Assembly (NCBI GenBank): GCA_017886645.1
Contig: JAGHJM010000026.1
Location: forward strand, 1 to 33,112
DNA: 33,112 bases
Reading direction: 5' to 3'
Origin: Clostridia bacterium
Lineage (GTDB): Bacteria; Bacillota; Clostridia; TANB77; CAG-508
A program made the position numbers and the translations under genes. The notes beneath the pieces were generated by a model, which worked only from the letters and a program-made list of their open reading frames with translations, had not been told where the DNA came from and made no database searches. This document shows positions 1-7,204 of the stretch, piece by piece. Numbering within the stretch: position 1 is the stretch's first letter; each line of letters begins with the position of its first letter.

Positions 1-146
1 CAGAAATGGTAATAAGTATCAAGACAGGTAAAGAACAGGTAGTAGGACTAATAATAGTAGCAGATTTAATGTTAATGGTAGTAGCAATATTTGCATATGA
101 ATGTGAGCTATATGTAAAATCTCGTAAAAACAAAAAAACTAAATAG
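1..146 (+). CDS. C-terminal end of a membrane protein (truncated by window edge)
   Basis: The reading frame is open from the first base (codons in phase from position 3) to TAG at 144-146. The visible tail of about 47 residues has one hydrophobic stretch (VVGLIIVADLMLMVVAIFAY) and then a basic tail ending KSRKNKKTK, so it looks like a C-terminal membrane anchor with a cytoplasmic end. The order helix, Tyr-Glu, basic tail resembles the end of the signal-peptidase-like protein at 1404-1946 (IYEIYVVVSEIRGKK). It could therefore be another signal-peptidase-fold protein or a membrane-anchored surface protein; a sorting-signal-like KTG just before the helix is not a proper LPXTG. A strong terminator follows at 209-248. 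The family cannot be decided from this fragment. Confidence 0.6.
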   Translation, partial: EMVISIKTGKEQVVGLIIVADLMLMVVAIFAYECELYVKSRKNKKTK

Positions 147-208
147 TCTTAAGTAAATAAGAAAAATAATATTTAGTTTATAAAGCAAAAGTAAATAAAA
201 GCTTTAAT

Positions 209-248
209 AAAACCCTAATTCAGTAGATAATGCTGAGTTAGGGTTTTT
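209..248 (+). terminator. Rho-independent terminator after the partial gene
   Basis: The inverted repeat AAAACCCTAATTCAG / CTGAGTTAGGGTTTT has a 9-base loop and ends in a T run. The stem has one T-G pair. It closes the transcription unit that enters from the left edge. Confidence 0.85.
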
Positions 249-305
249 ATATATTTAATTAATTTAAAATGTAGTAAGATCTCCTAATTATAAATTTAAA
301 AATTA

Positions 306-344
306 AAAAATCTCCAAATTATAAAGTTATAATAGGAGATTTTT
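306..344 (-). terminator. Terminator of the minus-strand gene 343-1254
   Basis: AAAAATCTCC at 306-315 pairs with GGAGATTTTT at 335-344. Read leftwards it ends in a T run. One arm overlaps the stop codon of the minus-strand gene, so the hairpin begins almost at the end of translation. Confidence 0.75.
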
Positions 345-1254
345 AATTTAAACTTAATGATTTTTTTTGGTTTTTTGATACTACTGGAGGAATTTCATAT
401 TTTATATCAAAAATATCAAATTCTTCTAATTTATTATCGCCTAAACAAGCTAGATAAATATCCAAAGCATCAATGGACTTACAAGCAGATATTATTGCTG
501 GGTGTAAATTATAATTAGTTAACATTTCAAATGCTAAAGATAAAGCATTAAAACGTGAACCATGTTCTCTACGGCGTATTAGCTTATATGATTCCCTAAA
601 TCTTGCTATGGAATAAGGCTTATAATACGATAATGGAACAGTATAATTTTGCTTAATAATATCTTCTATTGAAGAAAATTTATTCATATGGTTTTTATAA
701 TACAATTTAACATTTTCCAAATTATAAGGTAAAATAACTTCATTTCTAATTTCTGATATAACTAACACATTATTTGCGACTGAATTATATGAAACTTCTG
801 AATCAGAAACTTGGTTAGAAACAGTTTTTTCTTCTTCTAATAATTCTTGTTTCTCATCTACGGAATCTGCATTTACAACATCTATTATTCCTAATGATAA
901 CTCATGTATAAAATGTTCAATGTTTGTTGTATAAGAAAATATGTTAGTAATATTATTTTTATATAAAGCATTATAATCCTCTAAATATGTTTTTAAGCCA
1001 GAAGGTGTTAAAAAGTTTATAGTCGACTGTAAATTTTCTAGTATACTTAATAAATTTTGAAGCAATAGAATATTTTGCTTTAATCTATTCAAGTTTATAA
1101 TAGCCGTATCTAAATTCAATTTTTCTGTATTAGAGTTTATAAAAACAGATAACTGTTCTGTAAGAGCAGTTTGCATTGTTAGATATGAATTTATAACCTG
1201 AACTTCTGAATTTATATCTTCAATTAAATGTTCTTTACTAGAAAATTTAATCAT
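343..1254 (-). CDS. Hypothetical mostly helical protein, 303 aa
   Basis: The start is supported by GGAGG seven bases upstream of the ATG on the minus strand. An extended -10 promoter lies at 1282-1309 and a terminator at the stop. The protein has no signal peptide or membrane segment, so it is probably cytoplasmic. Residues 1-120 are predicted helical and Leu/Asn/Ile-rich, residues 125-160 are an acidic linker, and the C-terminal 130 residues look globular, with an Arg-rich patch (FRESYKLIRRREHGSR). I do not recognise a family. It is transcribed divergently from the surface-protein operon beginning at 1404, which makes a role in controlling that operon possible, but no DNA-binding motif is evident. 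It uses a CGC codon (in ATA CGC CGT) as well as CGT for Arg. Confidence 0.8.
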   Translation of the reverse strand: MIKFSSKEHLIEDINSEVQVINSYLTMQTALTEQLSVFINSNTEKLNLDTAIINLNRLKQNILLLQNLLSILENLQSTINFLTPSGLKTYLEDYNALYKNNITNIFSYTTNIEHFIHELSLGIIDVVNADSVDEKQELLEEEKTVSNQVSDSEVSYNSVANNVLVISEIRNEVILPYNLENVKLYYKNHMNKFSSIEDIIKQNYTVPLSYYKPYSIARFRESYKLIRRREHGSRFNALSLAFEMLTNYNLHPAIISACKSIDALDIYLACLGDNKLEEFDIFDIKYEIPPVVSKNQKKSLSLN

Positions 1255-1281
1255 TATTTTGCCTCCGTAGTATTTTGTCTA

Positions 1282-1309
1282 ATTATATCATTGAGAGGAA
1301 AAAAATCAA
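1282..1309 (-). promoter_or_regulatory. Promoter of the minus-strand gene 343-1254
   Basis: Read on the minus strand: TTGATT at 1309-1304, a 16-base spacer, TATAAT at 1287-1282, preceded by TG one base upstream (extended -10). The gene starts 28 bases downstream. Confidence 0.7.
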
Positions 1310-1327
1310 GAAAAAAGGTAAAAAAAG

Positions 1328-1356
1328 TTGAAAAACAAAATGTGTTATGATATATT
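1328..1356 (+). promoter_or_regulatory. Promoter of the signal peptidase / fibre operon
   Basis: TTGAAA at 1328-1333, a 17-base spacer, TATATT at 1351-1356 with a TG extension (TATGA just upstream). It has the same design as the promoters before 11173 and before cas9. The first ATG is at 1404. It lies back to back with the minus-strand promoter at 1282-1309. Confidence 0.65.
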
Positions 1357-1403
1357 TCTATGTGAAAAATATTATACGGAAAGAGTGTATAGGGGAGGAT
1401 TAA

Positions 1404-1946
1404 ATGAAAAGAGTTATAGGAAACATAATATTTGTAATATATGCTATTATAGCTATCTTTGTTACAGTATGTTTATTATCTTTTAATCAATATAAAGTAA
1501 GTGAGTTTGGAAATGCATCATTTGTTTTAATAGATAGTAATGAAACAGAACCAGATTTTACTAAGGGAGATTTAGTAATACCTAATAAAAAAGATTTAAT
1601 AACTGTTGGGGATAAAGTTTTTTTCTATAATACATATGGAGAAACTATAGAGGTTACATTAGGGGAAGTTACTAATGCACAAAGAATTGTAGGAGATGAA
1701 ATTACATATACAATAAATGGTGAATTACAATTATCTAGTGAATATGTATTAGGATCTGCAGAAACTGCCGAAAGAATTCCAGTAGTGGGTAGCATATTAT
1801 CAGTACTAGAATCAAAATGGGGATTTCTATTTTTAATTGTTTTCCCATCATTAATAGCTTTTATTTATGAAATATATGTAGTGGTTTCTGAAATAAGAGG
1901 TAAAAAAGATGAAAAAAACTCAGGAAAAGAACAAAAAGCTAATTAG
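1404..1946 (+). CDS. Signal peptidase I-fold protein with a degenerate active site (pseudo-peptidase)
   Basis: This 180-aa protein has the SipW/ER-type layout: an N-terminal helix (about residues 5-27), an extracellular beta domain containing KGDLVIP and RIVGDE, and a C-terminal helix (about 139-161) with a basic tail. Aligned without gaps to the active paralog at 22486 (SNSMEP), the motif here reads SNETEP. The nucleophile Ser is therefore replaced by Glu47 and Met by Thr48. The catalytic His of the THR motif is replaced by Gln93 (NAQRIV). I infer that it cannot cleave peptides and may act as a chaperone, scaffold or decoy for fibre subunits. It is the first gene of the operon. Its end overlaps the next start by 38 bases. 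Confidence 0.75.
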   Translation: MKRVIGNIIFVIYAIIAIFVTVCLLSFNQYKVSEFGNASFVLIDSNETEPDFTKGDLVIPNKKDLITVGDKVFFYNTYGETIEVTLGEVTNAQRIVGDEITYTINGELQLSSEYVLGSAETAERIPVVGSILSVLESKWGFLFLIVFPSLIAFIYEIYVVVSEIRGKKDEKNSGKEQKAN

Positions 1947-2545
1947 AGTATTAATAATATTATTAATATTAATTATGCTAGTATTTACAATATTTAAAAT
2001 AATAGATACATATTCAATATTTGAAAGTAATGTATCTGGAAATGTAAATGTAGAAAAAGCAACTTGGAGAATAGTTGTAAATAATACAGATATATCTGAA
2101 GGAACTGAAAAAGAATTTGTAATTGACCAGATAAATGTAGAAGGGAGCAATAGGATTGAAAGCGGAAAAATAGCACCACGGTTTATCTGGCAATTTTAAT
2201 ATAGTGATAGATCCTACAGATACGGATGTATCTATTAGATATGATATCAGTTTTGATTTATCAGAATTATCAGATACTAAAATAAAAATTGATTCTATAG
2301 AAGAAGTTAACAATACAAATAATTTAATAAAAACAGGAGAAAACACATATAGCGGAATTATAAGATTAGAAGAAATACAAAACAAGCAGACAAATAAAAT
2401 AGTAGTAAATTTCACTTGGGACGAAGATGAAACAACTAATGAAGGAGATACAGCAATGGGGATAATTCCAGACAATAAAATATCAATACCTGTAAAAGTA
2501 AAAGTTACACAATATTTAGGAGAAGAGATTACAGAAGTTCCATAA
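1909..2545 (+). CDS. TasA/camelysin-like fibre subunit, interrupted by a +1 frameshift at a CGG codon
   Basis: The N-terminal part (from ATG 1909, with AGAGG upstream) has a basic start and a transmembrane/signal helix (residues about 11-31, ending YSIFES), then a beta-rich domain typical of TasA/camelysin proteins. The zero frame reads IAP-Arg(CGG 2179-2181)-FIWQF and stops at 2197-2199. Skipping the C at 2179 gives GGT TTA TCT GGC, so IAPGLSGNF, the family's APGxxGxF motif, and then continues in frame to TAA 2543-2545 through NFTWDEDE and KVTQYLGE, also typical of the family. The joined product is 211 aa. It may be a pseudogene, a sequencing indel or programmed frameshifting; see the findings. 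It lies directly upstream of a SipW-type peptidase, matching the tapA-sipW-tasA logic of Bacillus. Confidence 0.75.
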
Positions 2546-2567
2546 AGATAAAACAATAGGAGAAAAC

Positions 2568-3086
2568 ATGAAAAAAGTTTTAAGCAAAATACTTGGAATT
2601 ATATTAAATATTCTTTTAATAATAGCATTTTTAATACTTATATTTGGAATATATTATAATGTGCAAACAAAATTGTTGAATAAAGAATATGTTAATATAT
2701 TTGGATATACATTTTTTGAAGTAGCAACAGGAAGTATGTCTGGAAGTATTGAAGTTGGAGACGTGGTTTTAGTTAAAATAACAAATGAAGTACAAGAAGA
2801 TGATATTATTGTTTTTAAGGAAAATAATTCATTTATAACACATAGAGTTGTAAAAAAAGATGGAGATATTATTACAACTAAGGGAGATGCAAATAATACT
2901 GAAGATAGTCCAATAACAATAGATAAAGTATTAGGAAAGGTAACTGGTGTAATCGAAAATGTAGGAATAATAAGAAAAGTTATAACTTCTCCAGCAGTAT
3001 TAATATCAATAACTATTACTTTAATTTTATTAGGAATTATTGTTATATATAAACCAAAAGAACAAAAGGTGGAGGAAGATAAGTGA
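2568..3086 (+). CDS. SipW-type signal peptidase I
   Basis: This 172-aa membrane protein has an N-terminal helix (about 8-30), a short extracellular catalytic domain and a C-terminal helix (about 142-162). Active-site motifs are intact: ATGSM (Ser56-Met57), THR (His92) and TKGD (Asp107), i.e. the Ser-His-Asp arrangement of ER/archaeal and SipW enzymes rather than the Ser-Lys pair of eubacterial LepB. It should remove the N-terminal signal helices of the neighbouring TasA-like proteins on the outer face of the membrane. It is preceded by AGGAG and its stop TGA overlaps the GTG start of the next gene (GTGA), indicating translational coupling. Confidence 0.9.
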   Translation: MKKVLSKILGIILNILLIIAFLILIFGIYYNVQTKLLNKEYVNIFGYTFFEVATGSMSGSIEVGDVVLVKITNEVQEDDIIVFKENNSFITHRVVKKDGDIITTKGDANNTEDSPITIDKVLGKVTGVIENVGIIRKVITSPAVLISITITLILLGIIVIYKPKEQKVEEDK

Positions 3087-3664
3087 TAGATAAGAAAAAA
3101 GCAAGATTATATATAAAATTTATAATTCTTATATTGTGTTTAGTAATTATTGTACATATATTTTCTTTAACACTATCCAGATATGAAAGTGCATCTGAAT
3201 CTAACGCTGACATAGATATAGCTTTTTATGTATTAAATGAGGACTATCAATCTATGACATTAAATTTAGGAAAAATAGTTCCAAGAGCAGAACCATATAT
3301 ATATACTTTTACAATATCAAATGAAAAAGATGGGAAAATAGCAGAAACAGATATAGAATATGAACTAACTCTTAGAATGACAACAAATTTGCCATTAGAA
3401 TACAATTTATATATGAATGAGGAAGATACTAGTACAAAAATAAATACAGAAGGAATAGAAGAAAATATTATACAAGATGAAGATGGAACATATTTTAAAA
3501 CATTAACACAAAATAAACAAGAGTTTAAATATTCTGTTTCAACATTAAATAAATACACATTGGTGGTATATTTCCCAGAGGAATATAATACAGAAGATTA
3601 TCAAGACAGAATAGATATAGTTGAAATAAATGTAGATGCAAAACAAATTATAGACGAACCATAA
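3083..3664 (+). CDS. Secreted or membrane-anchored beta-rich protein, TasA-like
   Basis: The start is GTG at 3083, chosen because GGAGG lies about eight bases upstream and because it overlaps the previous stop by four bases. The 193-aa product has a basic N-terminus, a hydrophobic helix (about residues 10-29) ending LTLSRYES, and an extracellular domain rich in beta-branched and acidic residues. The early segment (ADIDIAFYVLNEDYQ, then LGKIVPRAEPYIYTFTISN) follows the pattern of TasA/camelysin subunits: signal helix, first strand, P-x-x-x-Y-x-F-x-I-x-N. Similarity is by layout rather than by a diagnostic motif. It is probably a substrate of the SipW enzyme immediately upstream. Confidence 0.7.
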   Translation: MIDKKKARLYIKFIILILCLVIIVHIFSLTLSRYESASESNADIDIAFYVLNEDYQSMTLNLGKIVPRAEPYIYTFTISNEKDGKIAETDIEYELTLRMTTNLPLEYNLYMNEEDTSTKINTEGIEENIIQDEDGTYFKTLTQNKQEFKYSVSTLNKYTLVVYFPEEYNTEDYQDRIDIVEINVDAKQIIDEP

Positions 3665-3684
3665 ATGGAGGTATAATTATAAAT

Positions 3685-4635
3685 ATGGCAAAAGCACATA
3701 AGCTAAAGTATAAAAAGCAAAATGAAAATATAAAAAAAATAAGAGGCATTTTAATAATATTTATAATATTAGCAGTTTCCATATCTATAGTAACGGTTTT
3801 GGCAAGGTACATAACTAAAAGTATAAATAATTATTTTATGGAAAGTAAAGAATTTTACTTTTATAGTGACAAACTAACAGAAGAAGGAGCTAATCATCAA
3901 GTAGATAATTGGTCTGGGGTTGAAGATTATACAATAGTAATAAATATGAACAGCATGGAAAACAACTTAAAAAAAGCAAGTTATGATATAGGATATAATG
4001 TAACTTATACAAGTTCTGACAATATAATTTGTCAGTTAAGTAAAACAGAAGGAAATATACGTGCATCGACTAATTATGATACATTTAGTTTAAGAATAAC
4101 GCCAAATGCTATATATAGAAATGGGGATACTGTATGGGTAGAAATTACAGCAGTATCTACAGGAGAATATAAAAAAGAATTAAAGGCTACTTTTACTTTA
4201 GTAGTAGGACAAGAAAATGTAACATATCAAATAGATGACCAGGCAAATAACTCATATTTAGAGTTAAACATAACAAATACACAATCATATTACATAGTAG
4301 AAGAAGCTTTTGACTCATATAATGAAGGACAAAGAATAGATGTAAATACATATTTACAATTATCCGAAGAAAACAAACAAAAATGTTATTCAGGAGAAGT
4401 TACTTTAACATTTGACCCAAGAGAAGTACAAATAGATATGACTGACAAAAATTATTTAAATGCATTTAACATATCTAGTACAAATGTTAATGGATATACC
4501 TATATAAATACTATAACATTAAAAGTTGATGCTTTATCTAGTGAAAATGTAAGATTTTATAAAACAGATAAATCTAAAGATTACACATATCCTATAGTTA
4601 ATGAGGACTCTATAATAGAAGTAAATATTAAATAA
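3685..4635 (+). CDS. Membrane-anchored extracellular beta-sandwich protein, 316 aa
   Basis: GGAGG precedes the ATG. A 20-residue cytoplasmic basic stretch is followed by one hydrophobic helix (about 20-42, ILIIFIILAVSISIVTVLA) and a large extracellular part with at least two Ig-like beta domains (about 60-175 and 180-316). A characteristic start of the ectodomain is FMESKEFYFYSDKL, then DNWSGVEDYTIVINM. No sorting signal or C-terminal helix is present, so it remains tethered by the N-terminal helix or is released by signal peptidase. I recognise the type from surface clusters of low-GC Firmicutes but not a named family. Its place between TasA-like genes and the AAA+ unit suggests a minor or anchoring subunit. 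Confidence 0.7.
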   Translation: MAKAHKLKYKKQNENIKKIRGILIIFIILAVSISIVTVLARYITKSINNYFMESKEFYFYSDKLTEEGANHQVDNWSGVEDYTIVINMNSMENNLKKASYDIGYNVTYTSSDNIICQLSKTEGNIRASTNYDTFSLRITPNAIYRNGDTVWVEITAVSTGEYKKELKATFTLVVGQENVTYQIDDQANNSYLELNITNTQSYYIVEEAFDSYNEGQRIDVNTYLQLSEENKQKCYSGEVTLTFDPREVQIDMTDKNYLNAFNISSTNVNGYTYINTITLKVDALSSENVRFYKTDKSKDYTYPIVNEDSIIEVNIK

Positions 4636-4654
4636 TTAGAGAAGAGGATAAAAA

Positions 4655-5659
4655 ATGACAATAAATGTAATGGATGAATATTTAGAAATACTTAAGAAAT
4701 ACATAAACAAATATATGAAGTTAATTTTTGAATATAGATATAGCAAAGAAATATGTGAAAGATATATTTCAAAATATATAGATGTAAGATATTATGACTT
4801 TTATAAAGAAGAATTAGACCAAGGACTAACACTAAGAAAAAAAGTTATGCACATTTTAAGGAAAGAAAGTGAAAAACTAGGTGAAATATATCCTGAAAAT
4901 GTGAATAATATAAATAATATGTGTTTATTTTTCTATTATATAATGTATTTTGACAATGTAATTTATTGCAAAAATAAAGAAAAACAAATAGAGAACATAT
5001 ATAAATTAAGAATAAAATTATTAAATAAAGAAAATGAAGAAATAAAGACAGAATTAAATCAATTATTTACTGAATGGAATAATGAAAAGGAAAACTTTTT
5101 TGAAAAATTTGAAGATAAAGAGTTTAATATAAAAATATCAAACTATAAAAACAGCAAAAATGTATATAGAATAAACTTAGAACATAAAATAAAATTTCCA
5201 ATTTTATTTAGTGAGATAGCAATAAACAAAGCTTTTAATACAGGATTAATAAATGAAGACAAGCTATACATAGAATACTATTTAACAGCTTTAAAAATAA
5301 TAAAAGATATTGTAAAACAAGATTTTAAAAAACAATATATAGTAGAGTTTGCAGATTCATTATTATCAAAAGAAAAGAAAATAAAAGGAATTTTAAACAT
5401 TATAGATAATCCTGTTATACAGGAAAAAATTAATTTAAAAATTAGATATGAAAAATATATGCAATATAAAAATGAAATTCATGAGTTGATGAGAAAAGGA
5501 TATAAAATAGCGATTATAGTTGATAATTCTTTTGAAGTGAATTATACTAATTTAGAGAAACTAGATTTATTTAGTTATGTTTTAGTTAGTAATACATTAT
5601 ATAAATACTACGAAATATTGGATTATGATAAAATTGCAGGAAAAATAATAGAGATATAA
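4655..5659 (+). CDS. Cytoplasmic protein of unknown function in the AAA+ operon, 334 aa
   Basis: The start ATG follows AGAGG at about nine bases. There is no signal peptide or membrane helix. The protein is rich in Lys, Glu, Tyr and Ile and predicted almost wholly helical up to about residue 275. It then ends in a short alternating alpha/beta segment (GYKIAIIVDNSFEVNY ... YVLVSNTLYKYYEIL). I do not recognise a family. It sits 12 bases upstream of the membrane AAA+ ATPase and forms with it and the following gene a three-gene cytoplasmic module inside an otherwise extracytoplasmic operon. It is therefore probably a partner or adaptor of that ATPase (inference). Confidence 0.75.
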   Translation: MTINVMDEYLEILKKYINKYMKLIFEYRYSKEICERYISKYIDVRYYDFYKEELDQGLTLRKKVMHILRKESEKLGEIYPENVNNINNMCLFFYYIMYFDNVIYCKNKEKQIENIYKLRIKLLNKENEEIKTELNQLFTEWNNEKENFFEKFEDKEFNIKISNYKNSKNVYRINLEHKIKFPILFSEIAINKAFNTGLINEDKLYIEYYLTALKIIKDIVKQDFKKQYIVEFADSLLSKEKKIKGILNIIDNPVIQEKINLKIRYEKYMQYKNEIHELMRKGYKIAIIVDNSFEVNYTNLEKLDLFSYVLVSNTLYKYYEILDYDKIAGKIIEI

Positions 5660-5671
5660 ATGAGGTAAAAG

Positions 5672-7192
5672 ATGGAAACATTTACAAGGTTTTTATACGA
5701 ATTTCTAAATCAATTTTTTTCAGGAATAGGAACAATGTTTAAGGGCATTGGTGATGGATTTGTACAATTATTTAATATAGGAAGGTACCAAGAAATATTA
5801 GAACATTATAAAGACGACTTTAGTATACCTGAATGGATACTTGTTGTAATTGCAATAGGTTTATTAGTATTATTTATTGTATTAATTTTTGCATTACTAT
5901 ACTTTTTACTAAGGAAATATTTAAGGTTTAGAAAAGCAGCAATAGAACAAGATGAGCTTTTAGAAGAAGTGGCAAATCTAAACGGAAAAGTAGCAACTCT
6001 TATGAAAGAAAAAGACGAAATATTGGCAATGAAAGTTTCACAGTTGGGGCTAAAACCAGGTGAATCTGCAGAAGAAGAGCCAAAAGAGGAAGAAGAGGAT
6101 TTAGGTAATACAGGAATAAGATTTGCAAAATTAAACTCAATAGATGAAGAATTTAAAGACTACAAAATTAAAAACTATGGTAATAATTTTACTTTACCAG
6201 AGTTATGTGAAAACTTTAGAAATTTTGCAGCATCCAAATTAAAATTATATTATTCAATTGAAATGATGAGACTTTTTATTTCAGCTTTGGCATCTACTAA
6301 ATTAGTAATATTGCAAGGTATTTCTGGTACTGGTAAGACATCACTTGCATATGCATGGGGAAAGTTTTTAAAACATGATTCATGTGTTGCATCAGTTCAA
6401 CCATCTTGGAGAGATAGAACAGAACTTTTTGGATACTTTAATGAATTTACTAAAAAATTTAATGAAACAGATGTATTAAAAGAAATGTATATGGCAGGAT
6501 ACACAGATGATGTATATACAATAATATTAGACGAGATGAACATATCTCGTGTTGAATATTACTTCGCAGAGATGTTATCTATACTAGAAATGCCAAATAA
6601 AGATGAATGGGTAATAGAATTAGTTCCAAATAGTTGGAAAAGCGATCCTAAACATGTAAAAGGCGGAAAACTAAAAATACCAGCAAATTTATGGTATATT
6701 GGAACAATAAACAATGATGACTCAACATTTATGGTAACAGATAAGGTTTACGATAGAGCAATGCCAATAGATATAAATGATAAAGGAAAAGTATTTAAAC
6801 CTATAGAGGCAGATGCTATGGATATTAATTATAGTTATTTGGACAAAATATTTGAAACTGCAATGGAAGAAAATCCTATATCAGAAGAGACGTTAAAGAA
6901 AATAGAAGAAATGGATGATTATGTTATAAGACATTTTCGTATAGCCTTTGGTAACCGTATTGTAGCACATATGAAAAAATTTGTACCGGTTTTTGTAGCA
7001 TGTGGAGGAGATGAAATAACAGGTGTAGATTACTTTATAGCAAAGAAAATATTAAGAAAATTTGAACAATTAAATATATCATACATAAGAGACGAATTAG
7101 ACCCATACATAAATTTCTTAGATACTACATTTGGAAAAGATAAAATGAAAGAATGTAAAGATTATATATTAAGACTTAAAAAATTAACATAA
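5672..7192 (+). CDS. Membrane-tethered McrB/MoxR-like AAA+ ATPase
   Basis: The 506-aa protein has an amphipathic N-terminus, one strong membrane helix (about residues 54-82), a coiled-coil stalk (about 88-118), an acidic linker and an AAA+ domain of the AAA_5/McrB type. Walker A is GISGTGKTS at 216-224 (Lys222); Walker B is ILDEMN with Asp287-Glu288; a sensor-1-like GTINNDDS follows, and then DKVYDRAMP, which carries the likely arginine finger. McrB proteins have GTMNTADRS at the sensor position, so the resemblance is to the McrB/MoxR branch, but the N-terminal DNA-recognition domain of McrB is replaced by the membrane helix. ATP/GTP-driven remodelling at the membrane is inferred. It lies 12 bases before the DUF2357-like gene. 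Confidence 0.85.
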   Translation: METFTRFLYEFLNQFFSGIGTMFKGIGDGFVQLFNIGRYQEILEHYKDDFSIPEWILVVIAIGLLVLFIVLIFALLYFLLRKYLRFRKAAIEQDELLEEVANLNGKVATLMKEKDEILAMKVSQLGLKPGESAEEEPKEEEEDLGNTGIRFAKLNSIDEEFKDYKIKNYGNNFTLPELCENFRNFAASKLKLYYSIEMMRLFISALASTKLVILQGISGTGKTSLAYAWGKFLKHDSCVASVQPSWRDRTELFGYFNEFTKKFNETDVLKEMYMAGYTDDVYTIILDEMNISRVEYYFAEMLSILEMPNKDEWVIELVPNSWKSDPKHVKGGKLKIPANLWYIGTINNDDSTFMVTDKVYDRAMPIDINDKGKVFKPIEADAMDINYSYLDKIFETAMEENPISEETLKKIEEMDDYVIRHFRIAFGNRIVAHMKKFVPVFVACGGDEITGVDYFIAKKILRKFEQLNISYIRDELDPYINFLDTTFGKDKMKECKDYILRLKKLT

Positions 7193-7204
7193 GGAAGATG
7201 AAGG

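Noticed and set aside
209..344. Insertion sequence or attachment site in the short intergenic region
   Set aside because: The inverted repeats there are explained by two terminators; no transposase or direct-repeat boundary is seen.
1909..2199. A free-standing 96-aa protein followed by a separate 113-aa gene at 2204
   Set aside because: The second frame has no ribosome-binding site, and joining the two frames at the CGG codon gives a continuous TasA/camelysin-type protein with its conserved motif.
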